Both the position numbers and the translations under genes were made by a program. A DNA stretch of 64,000 nucleotides from Arenibacter algicola (GTDB lineage: Bacteria; Bacteroidota; Bacteroidia; Flavobacteriales; Flavobacteriaceae): assembly GCF_018860365.1 (NCBI RefSeq), contig NZ_JAHKPO010000016.1:47134-111133 (forward strand). The letters are read 5' to 3'. Below the pieces are notes generated by a model. It had not been told where the DNA came from, did not search any database, and worked only from the letters and a program-made list of their open reading frames with translations. Positions 43,477-50,390 of the stretch are shown here, piece after piece. Numbering within the stretch: the first letter of the stretch is position 1; each line of letters begins with the position of its first letter.

Positions 43477-43671
43477 ATGTTAATAATACCAATAAAAGAA
43501 GGAGAAAACATCGATAGAGCTTTAAAGCGTTTCAAGCGTAAGTTCGACAAGACAGGTACAATGCGACAGTTGAGAAAACGTCAGCAGTTTACTAAGCCAT
43601 CTGTAGAGAACAGAGCGAAGATTCAGAAAGCTCAATATATTCAAGGTCTAAGGGATAAAGAAGAAATCTAG
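43477..43671 (+). CDS. rpsU: 30S ribosomal protein bS21
   Basis: The 64-residue basic protein starts MLIIPIKEGENIDRALKRFK and has the family core KFDKTGTMRQLRKRQQFTKP. The ATG at 43477 follows GAGGAGG at the right distance; a TTG six bases upstream is not needed. The strong Shine-Dalgarno is notable, as bS21 contacts the anti-SD region of 16S rRNA in Bacteroidota ribosomes. A terminator follows. Confidence 0.96.
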   Translation: MLIIPIKEGENIDRALKRFKRKFDKTGTMRQLRKRQQFTKPSVENRAKIQKAQYIQGLRDKEEI

Positions 43672-43699
43672 ATCTGCTTGAATTTATAATAGTATTAAA

Positions 43700-43728
43700 A
43701 GTTCCACTTAATGTGGGACTTTTTTTTT
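43700..43728 (+). terminator. terminator of rpsU
   Basis: AGTTCCAC (43700-43707), TTAAT, GTGGGACT (43713-43720) followed by eight T. One G-U pair in the stem. Confidence 0.85.
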
Positions 43729-43759
43729 GTGCCCTATTCTTATCGGGGATTATCTTTTG

Positions 43760-43767
43760 TAACTTTG
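43760..43767 (+). promoter_or_regulatory. −7 box of xerC
   Basis: TAACTTTG at 43760-43767, four bases before the xerC ATG, predicting a leaderless transcript. No −33 TTG at 18-21 bases. Confidence 0.45.
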
Positions 43768-43771
43768 GGAT

Positions 43772-44662
43772 ATGTCCATAGAATCATTTATTTCATATTT
43801 GTCTTTGGAGAAGAACTATTCTCCGCATACTACAAAAGCATATCAGAACGATATAATCGAATTTAAAAATTTTTGTAGGGAGGAGTTTGATCTTGAGGAT
43901 ATAGTCCAAGTATCTTACAGCTTGATTAGGAGTTGGGTAATTTCCTTGGTGGAATCAGGGGTATCCAACCGGTCTGTAAATCGCAAAATTGCATCGTTAA
44001 AGGCTTATTATAAGTTTCTTTTGGGAGTAGGGATTTTGACCATTAACCCTTTGGCAAAACATAAAGCCCTTAAGACTTCAAAGAAAATTGAGATTCCTTT
44101 TTCCGAAATGGAGATGGAAGATGTTCTTTCCCAAATTCCTTTCGAAGATAATTTTGAAGGTAAGCGCGACAAGTTGATTATCGAATTGCTGTATACGACG
44201 GGTATAAGACGAGCTGAACTGATAGGTCTTAAGGTTAAGGATGTGGATTATGGGGCTATGACAATAAAGGTATTGGGAAAGCGAAATAAGGAAAGGATTA
44301 TTCCGCTTTTGGAGGCTACCAAGGATTTGTTTTTGGAATATAATCATGAACGCAATGCGTTGCAAGTAATCCAGGATGAAGCGTTTATTTTTCTCTCGGG
44401 CAAAGGCAATAAAATGTACGAAACGCTTGTTTATAGAATTATAAATAAGTACTTTAGTTTAGTGTCGGCCAAGGTAAAAAAGAGTCCGCATATTTTAAGG
44501 CATACCTTTGCCACACATTTGCTAAATAAGGGGGCGGATTTAAATTCCGTAAAGGAATTATTGGGGCATTCCAGTTTGGCATCAACACAGGTTTATACCC
44601 ATAATAGTATTGCGGAATTAAAGAAGGTACATTTGGCGGCTCATCCTAGAAGTAAGAAATAG
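43772..44662 (+). CDS. xerC: tyrosine recombinase XerC
   Basis: The 296-residue integrase-family recombinase has the N-terminal SAM-like domain (about 1-90) and the catalytic residues Arg146 (TTGIRRAEL), a Lys near 171-173 (GKRNKER), His240 and Arg243 (HILRHTFATH), His266 (LLGHSS) and Tyr275 (STQVYTH). Its context, between rpsU and hpf and away from phage genes, supports the housekeeping dimer-resolution recombinase rather than a mobile-element integrase. XerC versus XerD cannot be separated by eye. Confidence 0.93.
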   Translation: MSIESFISYLSLEKNYSPHTTKAYQNDIIEFKNFCREEFDLEDIVQVSYSLIRSWVISLVESGVSNRSVNRKIASLKAYYKFLLGVGILTINPLAKHKALKTSKKIEIPFSEMEMEDVLSQIPFEDNFEGKRDKLIIELLYTTGIRRAELIGLKVKDVDYGAMTIKVLGKRNKERIIPLLEATKDLFLEYNHERNALQVIQDEAFIFLSGKGNKMYETLVYRIINKYFSLVSAKVKKSPHILRHTFATHLLNKGADLNSVKELLGHSSLASTQVYTHNSIAELKKVHLAAHPRSKK

Positions 44663-44705
44663 TACAGTCTTAATTTATTGTTTAATTCTTTTAAAACTTC
44701 ATTCT

Positions 44706-45008
44706 ATGAAAGTAAATGCACAATCGGTGAATTTCACTGCAGACGGAAAGCTTATTGACTTTATTCAGGCAAGATTGAATAAAATGGAACTGTTTTATGA
44801 CAAGGTAATTAGTTCCGATGTCTACCTAAAGGTTGAAAACACAAGTGCCAAGGAGAATAAAATCGTGGAAATCAAGGTGTTGGTACCTAAAGATAAGTTT
44901 GTGGTAAAAAAGCAATGTAAGTCCTTTGAAGAGGCTGTGGACACGGCATGTAGTTCCTTGGAAAGGAAGTTGGTTAAGCGAAAAGAAAAAATAAGATTAA
45001 ATGCTTAA
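44706..45008 (+). CDS. hpf: ribosome hibernation-promoting factor / RaiA
   Basis: The 100-residue product is the short form of the HPF/RaiA family: MKVNAQSVNFTADGKLIDFI, KVENTSAKENKIVEIKVLVP, and a lysine-rich C-terminus ERKLVKRKEKIRLNA. It binds the decoding centre of idle ribosomes. Without the long-HPF C-terminal dimerisation domain. It lies just ahead of the tRNA cluster and the tuf operon. Confidence 0.93.
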   Translation: MKVNAQSVNFTADGKLIDFIQARLNKMELFYDKVISSDVYLKVENTSAKENKIVEIKVLVPKDKFVVKKQCKSFEEAVDTACSSLERKLVKRKEKIRLNA

Positions 45009-45027
45009 AAAAATTATCAAAAAATGT

Positions 45028-45057
45028 TTTGATTAAATAAATAAATATCTACATTTG
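45028..45057 (+). promoter_or_regulatory. promoter of the tRNA-tuf operon
   Basis: TTTG (45028-45031), 18 bases, TACATTTG (45050-45057). The predicted start near 45062 falls within the left arm of the hairpin at 45059-45087. Confidence 0.75.
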
Positions 45058-45058
45058 C

Positions 45059-45087
45059 AGTCCGTTAGAAATAGCGGACTTTTTTTT
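45059..45087 (+). terminator. terminator of hpf overlapping the tRNA promoter start
   Basis: AGTCCG (45059-45064) pairs with CGGACT (45075-45080), followed by eight T to 45087. It would stop transcripts coming from xerC/hpf but not those started at the promoter just upstream, since these lack most of the left arm. Confidence 0.65.
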
Positions 45088-45106
45088 GACGAAAAAAGTA
45101 ACAAAA

Positions 45107-45180
45107 GCCGATGTAGCTCAGCTGGCTAGAGCAGCTGATTTGTAATCAGCAGGTCGTGGGTTCGAGTCCCTCTATCGGCT
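45107..45180 (+). tRNA. tRNA-Thr (anticodon TGT)
   Basis: Acceptor arms GCCGATG / TATCGGC, D-arm GTAGCTCAGCTGGCTAGAGC, anticodon stem CTGAT loop TTGTAAT with TGT in the middle, T-arm with GGTTCGAGTCCC. The 3' CCA is not encoded (TCAAAA follows), as is common in Bacteroidota. Confidence 0.97.
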
Positions 45181-45189
45181 CAAAAAAAA
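45167..45189 (+). repeat. tRNA-Thr 3' end repeat, original copy
   Basis: The last part of the T-arm and the acceptor end of tRNA-Thr plus eight A residues recur exactly at 45280-45302 (23 of 23 bases). Confidence 0.95.
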
Positions 45190-45245
45190 CAGAAATAGTA
45201 TTATTTTTGTTTGAAATTTTGAAATAGGGTTGAAAAGCGATTGGG

Positions 45246-45277
45246 ACGAGAAGTTTATCCCGAGCGTAGTCGAGGGG
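45246..45277 (+). repeat. dispersed element with AAGTTTATCCCGAGCGTAGT core
   Basis: Between the tRNA-Thr end and its duplicate lies a GC-richer segment (core 45251-45270) unlike its AT-rich surroundings. A degenerate inverted relative appears at 45667-45702 (GGGTAAACTTCGTC against GGGATAAACTTCTCGTC in reverse). Such elements are scattered between genes in flavobacterial genomes. Confidence 0.5.
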
Positions 45278-45279
45278 AA

Positions 45280-45302
45280 TCCCTCTATCGGCTCAAAAAA
45301 AA
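45280..45302 (+). repeat. duplicated tRNA-Thr 3' end
   Basis: A perfect 23-base copy of 45167-45189, 113 bases downstream: the end of a tRNA-Thr T-arm and acceptor stem without the rest of a tRNA. Directly to its left is an imperfect dispersed element. Confidence 0.95.
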
Positions 45303-45341
45303 GAAAATTTATATTTTCTTAGGTTCTTTAAAATATGGTTT

Positions 45342-45423
<82 letters not shown>

Positions 45424-45515
45424 CAAAAGGCTTTAATTAGTCTTTGTATGAAAATACAGAAAGTTTTTTTTGAAATGATGAAATTAATTTTTAGGTTTGC
45501 CTAAAAATTATAAAA

Positions 45516-45588
45516 GCGGGAGTAGCTCAGTTGGTAGAGCGTCAGCCTTCCAAGCTGAATGTCGCCGGTTCGAACCCGGTCTCCCGCT
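45516..45588 (+). tRNA. tRNA-Gly (anticodon TCC)
   Basis: Acceptor GCGGGAG / CTCCCGC, D-arm AGCTCAGTTGGTAGAGC, anticodon loop CTTCCAA in stem CAGC/GCTG, T-arm CCGGTTCGAACCCGG. No encoded CCA. Confidence 0.97.
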
Positions 45589-45666
45589 CTAAATTTTAAA
45601 AGCAAAAGCTCCTTTGATGGGGCTTTGCGCAATTAAAATTAAATGGACTAGATTTTAAGATCCTGT

Positions 45667-45702
45667 CCAGAGCGACGCCGAGGGTAAACTTCGTCAACGC
45701 TC
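45667..45702 (-). repeat. degenerate inverted copy of the dispersed element
   Basis: GC-rich stretch between tRNA-Gly and tRNA-Thr. Outer GAGCG (45670-45674) and CGCTC (45698-45702) are inverted, and GGGTAAACTTC resembles the element at 45246-45277 in reverse orientation. Confidence 0.4.
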
Positions 45703-45732
45703 TTAAACTTTGGGTATAGGGTATAGTTTTAG

Positions 45733-45749
45733 ATTGGGCCTGGCCCAAT
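45733..45749. repeat. perfect 17-base inverted repeat
   Basis: ATTGGGCC T GGCCCAAT, 17 bases upstream of tRNA-Thr(GGT). The loop is too short for a perfect hairpin as written, so a few inner pairs would open. It could be a processing signal in the tRNA precursor or a protein site. Confidence 0.6.
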
Positions 45750-45765
45750 GGTTAAAATTAAAGAT

Positions 45766-45837
45766 GCCGGTGTAGCTCAGGGGTAGAGCGTTTCCTTGGT
45801 AAGGAAGAGGTCATGAGTTCAAATCTCATCATTGGCT
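45766..45837 (+). tRNA. tRNA-Thr (anticodon GGT)
   Basis: Acceptor GCCGGTG / CATTGGC with two G-U pairs, D-arm AGCTCAGGGGTAGAGC, anticodon loop TTGGTAA in stem TTCC/GGAA, T-arm TGAGTTCAAATCTCA. It immediately precedes tuf (54 bases). Confidence 0.96.
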
Positions 45838-45891
45838 CAATTAAGGCATTATTTGTACACTAATATAAACTAAGAATTAAAATTAACAAAC

Positions 45892-47079
45892 ATGGCAAAG
45901 GCAACATTTGATCGTTCCAAACCGCATTTAAATATAGGTACTATTGGACACGTGGATCACGGTAAAACTACATTGACTGCTGCGATTACTACAGTATTGG
46001 CAAACGCAGGACTTTCTGAAATGAGAAGTTTCGATTCTATCGATAACGCTCCTGAAGAAAAGGAAAGAGGTATTACAATTAATACTTCACACGTAGAATA
46101 TTCTACCGCGAACCGTCACTATGCTCACGTGGATTGTCCAGGTCACGCGGATTACGTAAAGAACATGGTTACTGGTGCTGCTCAAATGGACGGTGCTATT
46201 TTGGTTGTTGCTGCTACTGATGGTCCTATGCCACAGACTCGTGAGCACATCCTTTTAGGACGTCAGGTTGGTATTCCAAGAATCGTTGTTTTCTTGAACA
46301 AGGTTGATATGGTTGATGATGAGGAGCTTTTGGAATTGGTTGAAATGGAAGTAAGGGAGTTGCTTTCTTTCTACGAGTATGATGGAGACAATGGACCTGT
46401 TATTTCTGGATCGGCTTTAGGTGCACTTAACGGTGAGCAAAAATGGGTTGATACTGTAATGGAATTGATGGAAGCTGTTGATAGCTGGATCGAATTGCCA
46501 ACAAGGGATGTTGATAAGCCTTTCTTGATGCCTGTTGAAGATGTATTTACTATTACTGGTCGTGGAACTGTTGCTACTGGACGTATTGAAACAGGAGTTG
46601 CAAACACAGGAGATCCTGTTGAGATCATCGGTATGGGTGCTGAGAAATTGAACTCTACCATTACTGGGGTTGAGATGTTCCGTAAGATATTGGACAGAGG
46701 TGAAGCTGGAGATAACGTTGGTATCCTTTTGAGAGGTATTGAAAAATCTCAAATAAAAAGAGGGATGGTAATCTGTAAGCCAGGTTCTGTTAAGCCACAC
46801 GCTAAATTTGAAGCTGAGGTTTATATCCTTAAAAAAGAAGAAGGTGGACGTCACACTCCATTTCATAACAACTACCGTCCTCAGTTCTATGTAAGAACTA
46901 CAGATGTTACTGGTACTATCAATCTTCCTAGTGGAGTTGAGATGGTTATGCCTGGTGATAACCTTACTATTATTGTTGACTTGTTGTCTCCAATTGCACT
47001 TAGTGAAGGTTTGCGTTTTGCTATCCGTGAAGGTGGTAGAACAGTTGGTGCAGGTCAGGTTACCAAGATATTAGATTAA
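45892..47079 (+). CDS. tuf: elongation factor Tu
   Basis: EF-Tu delivers aminoacyl-tRNA to the ribosome. The 395-residue GTPase has [11 protein letters not shown] (P-loop), [13 protein letters not shown] and [11 protein letters not shown], followed by the two beta-barrel domains. Codon use is strongly biased to preferred codons, as in highly expressed genes. The order tRNA-Thr(GGT), tuf, tRNA-Trp, secE, nusG is the standard bacterial arrangement and is probably transcribed from the promoter before the tRNA cluster. Confidence 0.99.
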   Translation: MAKATFDRSKPHLNIGTIGHVDHGKTTLTAAITTVLANAGLSEMRSFDSIDNAPEEKERGITINTSHVEYSTANRHYAHVDCPGHADYVKNMVTGAAQMDGAILVVAATDGPMPQTREHILLGRQVGIPRIVVFLNKVDMVDDEELLELVEMEVRELLSFYEYDGDNGPVISGSALGALNGEQKWVDTVMELMEAVDSWIELPTRDVDKPFLMPVEDVFTITGRGTVATGRIETGVANTGDPVEIIGMGAEKLNSTITGVEMFRKILDRGEAGDNVGILLRGIEKSQIKRGMVICKPGSVKPHAKFEAEVYILKKEEGGRHTPFHNNYRPQFYVRTTDVTGTINLPSGVEMVMPGDNLTIIVDLLSPIALSEGLRFAIREGGRTVGAGQVTKILD

Positions 47080-47148
47080 TATTTAGTATAGTATTGTTTA
47101 CATTGAGGGTGTCTTGCTAAAGCGGGATACCTTTCAATGTAAATATAA

Positions 47149-47221
47149 ACGGGTGTAGCTCAGTTGGTAGAGCACTGGTCTCCAAAACCAGGTGTCGGGA
47201 GTTCGAGCCTCTCCGCCCGTG
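47149..47221 (+). tRNA. tRNA-Trp (anticodon CCA)
   Basis: Acceptor ACGGGTG / CGCCCGT, D-arm AGCTCAGTTGGTAGAGC, anticodon loop CTCCAAA in stem CTGGT/ACCAG, discriminator G at 47221. Located between tuf and secE. Confidence 0.97.
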
Positions 47222-47314
47222 CAAAATACAATGGGTTCTTTTCTGATTGGGATGATGTCGTCAGTATTTTTTTAAGGCCTTGTTTTATAGTTTAGAAAAT
47301 AAATATTTCGCAGC

Positions 47315-47503
47315 ATGATTACATATATAAGAGAATCTATAGACGAACTTAGGAATAACGTTACTTTGCCTACAAGGGCGGAGTCTTCCAACTTGATGGT
47401 GATCGTAGCGGTGTTTTCTATAATTTTTGCGCTTGCGACTTGGGGTGTTGATAGTTTGTTTGGTAAATTGATACAACTGTATTTCAATAACATAATCAAT
47501 TAA
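47315..47503 (+). CDS. secE: preprotein translocase subunit SecE
   Basis: The 62-residue single-helix form of SecE stabilises SecY in the Sec channel. It has the amphipathic RESIDELRNNVTLPTRAE region, where family members carry a conserved VxWP-like turn (here VTLPT), and the membrane helix NLMVIVAVFSIIFALATWGVD. It is 10 bases ahead of nusG, as usual. Confidence 0.93.
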   Translation: MITYIRESIDELRNNVTLPTRAESSNLMVIVAVFSIIFALATWGVDSLFGKLIQLYFNNIIN

Positions 47504-47513
47504 GAAGCACTGT

Positions 47514-48065
47514 ATGTCAGAAGTATTGGATAAGAAATGGTATGTTGTAAGAGCTGTAAGTGGTCAGGAGAACAAAATTAAAGGCTATATAGAGGCAGAA
47601 ATTGCTAGGCTTGGTTTTGAAGACTATTTGGAAGAAGTTCTTGTTCCTACTGAAAAAGTGGTGCAAATAAGGAACGGGAAAAAGATAAATAAGGAACGTG
47701 TTTACTTTCCTGGATATATTATGATCAAAGCCAACCTTGGAGGGGAAATGATTCATATTATCCGTTCTATTACCAATGTTATTGGATTTTTGGGTGAGAC
47801 CAAAGGTGGGGATCCTGTTCCCTTGAGGAAATCCGAAGTGAATAGAATGCTTGGGAAAGTGGATGAATTGGCTGTTAAGACCGATAGTGTTGCCATACCA
47901 TTTGTGTTTGGTGAAACTGTAAAGGTTATTGACGGGCCTTTCAATGGTTTTAACGGAACCGTAGAAAAAATTAATGAAGAAAAACGCAAGCTGGAGGTAA
48001 TGGTGAAGATTTTTGGAAGAAAAACACCATTGGAACTCAGCTATATGCAAGTAGAAAAAGTTTAA
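47514..48065 (+). CDS. nusG: transcription termination/antitermination factor NusG
   Basis: The 183-residue protein has the NGN domain (KWYVVRAVSGQENKIKGYIE; VYFPGYIMIKANL) and a C-terminal KOW domain (GETVKVIDGPFNGFNGTVEKI). NusG binds the RNA-polymerase clamp and couples transcription to translation. Located between secE and rplK. Confidence 0.97.
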   Translation: MSEVLDKKWYVVRAVSGQENKIKGYIEAEIARLGFEDYLEEVLVPTEKVVQIRNGKKINKERVYFPGYIMIKANLGGEMIHIIRSITNVIGFLGETKGGDPVPLRKSEVNRMLGKVDELAVKTDSVAIPFVFGETVKVIDGPFNGFNGTVEKINEEKRKLEVMVKIFGRKTPLELSYMQVEKV

Positions 48066-48134
48066 TAAGAACTGTTACATAGATAAAAGAAGTGTTGCTT
48101 CCAAATTAACACTCTTTAAATTTAATTTTAAACA

Positions 48135-48572
48135 ATGGCAAAAGAAGTAAGTAAAGTAGTTAAACTACAAGTTAGGGGAGGTGCAGCGAATCCATCGCCA
48201 CCGGTTGGACCCGCTTTAGGTGCTGCCGGGGTCAACATTATGGAGTTCTGTAAGCAATTCAATGCTCGTACGCAGGACAAGCCAGGCAAAGTATTGCCAG
48301 TTGCGATCACGGTTTATAAAGACAAGTCGTTCGACTTCGTTGTAAAGACACCGCCGGCGGCAGTTCAATTAATGGAAGCGGCTAAGATTAAAAAAGGATC
48401 TGGCGAGCCTAACAGAAACAAGGTTGCAAGTGTATCTTGGGACCAGATCAAGTTGATCGCTGAAGACAAAATGGTAGATCTTAATGCCTTTACGGTAGAA
48501 TCAGCAATGAGTATGGTTGCGGGTACAGCAAGATCTATGGGTTTAAAAGTTGCAGGCAACAGACCTTTTTAA
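48135..48572 (+). CDS. rplK: 50S ribosomal protein uL11
   Basis: The 145-residue protein starts [20 protein letters not shown], has [19 protein letters not shown] and the C-terminal [13 protein letters not shown]-binding helix. It forms the GTPase-centre stalk base with 23S rRNA. It is followed at 20 bases by rplA. Confidence 0.99.
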   Translation: MAKEVSKVVKLQVRGGAANPSPPVGPALGAAGVNIMEFCKQFNARTQDKPGKVLPVAITVYKDKSFDFVVKTPPAAVQLMEAAKIKKGSGEPNRNKVASVSWDQIKLIAEDKMVDLNAFTVESAMSMVAGTARSMGLKVAGNRPF

Positions 48573-48592
48573 AATCTTAAAAGCAATTTAGA

Positions 48593-49282
48593 ATGGCAAA
48601 ATTAACAAAGAAGCAAAAAGAAGCCCACAGCAAAATAGATAAGAACAAACTCTATTCTGTTGAAGAGGCATCTGCTTTAGTAAAAGAAATAACCAATACA
48701 AAATTCGATGCATCTGTTGAATTGGCGGTACGTTTGGGCGTTGATCCAAGAAAAGCCAATCAAATGGTTCGTGGTGTTGTTACACTTCCCCACGGTACTG
48801 GTAAAGATGTTAAGGTTTTGGCTTTGGTAACACCGGACAAAGAAGCTGAGGCTAAAGAAGCTGGAGCTGATTTCGTAGGATTGGACGAATATTTGGATAA
48901 AATTAAAAACGGTTGGACCGATGTTGATGTAATCATCACAATGCCAAGTGTTATGGGTAAGCTAGGTCCTTTAGGTAGGGTCTTGGGACCAAGAGGTCTT
49001 ATGCCGAACCCAAAAACAGGTACGGTTACAATGGATGTTGCCAAAGCAGTAGCTGAGGTAAAAGCCGGTAAGATCGATTTTAAAGTGGATAAAACAGGAA
49101 TTGTGCATGCTGCAATTGGGAAAGTTTCTTTCTCAGCTGATAAAATTGCGGATAATGCCAACGAACTGTTGGATACATTGGTAAAATTAAAGCCAACTGC
49201 AGCCAAAGGAGTATATGTAAAAACTATATATATGTCCAGTACCATGAGTCCTAGTGTTGCATTGGATCCAAAAGCAGTTTAA
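48593..49282 (+). CDS. rplA: 50S ribosomal protein uL1
   Basis: The 229-residue protein has [20 protein letters not shown], the [15 protein letters not shown] signature and a C-terminal [15 protein letters not shown]. In other bacteria uL1 represses its own rplK-rplA mRNA; a leader site was not identified here. Confidence 0.99.
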   Translation: MAKLTKKQKEAHSKIDKNKLYSVEEASALVKEITNTKFDASVELAVRLGVDPRKANQMVRGVVTLPHGTGKDVKVLALVTPDKEAEAKEAGADFVGLDEYLDKIKNGWTDVDVIITMPSVMGKLGPLGRVLGPRGLMPNPKTGTVTMDVAKAVAEVKAGKIDFKVDKTGIVHAAIGKVSFSADKIADNANELLDTLVKLKPTAAKGVYVKTIYMSSTMSPSVALDPKAV

Positions 49283-49304
49283 CTGGTAGTTAAAAATTTT
49301 TATT

Positions 49305-49820
49305 ATGACAAGAGAAGAGAAATTAAATGTTATACAAGATTTAACTGCGCAGTTAGGGGATAGCTCCACTATATATTTAGCCGATATTTCCGGATTAAAT
49401 GCTGAAACTACTTCAGCTTTAAGAAGGGCTTGTTACAAGGCTGATATAAAACTTGCTGTAGTTAAGAATACCTTGCTTGCAAAAGCAATGGAGGCTTCGG
49501 ATAAGGATTTCGGTGAACTTCCAACAGTATTGAAGGGGAATACCTCTTTAATGTTTTCGGAAACCGGAAATGCACCTGCAAAGCTGATCAAGACTTTTAG
49601 AAAAAAGTCTAACAAGCCTTTGTTGAAAGGAGCATATATTGCCGAAGCAATTTATGTTGGTGATGATCAATTGGATGCTCTAGAAAGCATTAAGTCTAAA
49701 GAAGAAATGGTTGGAGAAATTATTGGATTGTTACAATCCCCAGCTAAAAATGTTATTTCTGGACTTAAATCTGGTGGTGGTAAACTTGCTGGAATCCTTA
49801 AGACATTATCAGAAAGATAA
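49305..49820 (+). CDS. rplJ: 50S ribosomal protein uL10
   Basis: The 171-residue stalk protein begins MTREEKLNVIQDLTAQLGDS and has the LRRACYKADIKLAVVKNTLL block. Its C-terminal helix (ALESIKSKEEMVGEIIGLLQ) would bind L7/L12 dimers. The leader to rplA is only 22 bases, too short for the long L10 autoregulatory leader of E. coli. Confidence 0.98.
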   Translation: MTREEKLNVIQDLTAQLGDSSTIYLADISGLNAETTSALRRACYKADIKLAVVKNTLLAKAMEASDKDFGELPTVLKGNTSLMFSETGNAPAKLIKTFRKKSNKPLLKGAYIAEAIYVGDDQLDALESIKSKEEMVGEIIGLLQSPAKNVISGLKSGGGKLAGILKTLSER

Positions 49821-49873
49821 TACGTACGCACTAAAAACAATTATATTTTAAAATTTTATTAAACGATAGAAAA

Positions 49874-50254
49874 ATGGCAGATTTAAAAGATTTCGCAGAA
49901 CAATTGGTTAACCTTACAGTAAAGGAAGTAAATGAGTTGGCTAATATATTAAAAGATGAGTACGGTATAGAGCCTGCAGCTGCTGCAGTTGCTGTTGCTG
50001 CTGGTGGCGGTGCTGCTGAAGGTGGTGATGCTGCTGAAGCTCAAACTGAATTTGATGTTATATTGAAAGCAGCCGGTGCTTCTAAATTGGCAGTTGTTAA
50101 ATTGGTTAAGGAATTAACTGGTTTAGGATTGAAAGATGCTAAAGATATCGTTGATAGCGCACCAAAAGCCGTTAAGGAAGGTGTTTCTAAAGACGAAGCT
50201 GAAGGAATTAAAAAATCTTTGGAAGAAGCAGGAGCGGAAGTTGAGCTTAAATAA
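49874..50254 (+). CDS. rplL: 50S ribosomal protein bL12 (L7/L12)
   Basis: The 126-residue acidic stalk protein has an N-terminal dimerisation helix, a flexible Ala/Gly hinge ([20 protein letters not shown], about 35-55) and the factor-binding C-terminal domain with [20 protein letters not shown]. Strong codon bias fits its multiple copies per ribosome. Confidence 0.99.
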   Translation: MADLKDFAEQLVNLTVKEVNELANILKDEYGIEPAAAAVAVAAGGGAAEGGDAAEAQTEFDVILKAAGASKLAVVKLVKELTGLGLKDAKDIVDSAPKAVKEGVSKDEAEGIKKSLEEAGAEVELK

Positions 50255-50279
50255 TAGTAACAACAACCATTATTATTTT

Positions 50280-50323
50280 GGTTTAGGTCTTTCCGCTTTT
50301 TGTGGCTAGACCTAAGCCTTTTT
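50280..50323 (+). terminator. partial terminator/attenuator between rplL and rpoB
   Basis: GGTTTAGGTCT (50280-50290) pairs with AGACCTAAGCC (50308-50318, one G-U pair), followed by five T. In E. coli a partial terminator at the same place lowers rpoBC transcription relative to the ribosomal proteins; the same role is inferred here. Confidence 0.8.
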
Positions 50324-50390
50324 ATACATACCGTGTATATTGTAGTACACTACCCAATTAAAATATTCACGTTCAAAATTTTGTCCATAG

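Noticed and set aside
43772..44662. xerC as integrase of a mobile element
   Set aside because: It lies among core genes without phage or transfer genes, and no attachment repeats flank it; the duplicated tRNA-Thr end lies downstream but is only 113 bases from its partner and does not enclose xerC.
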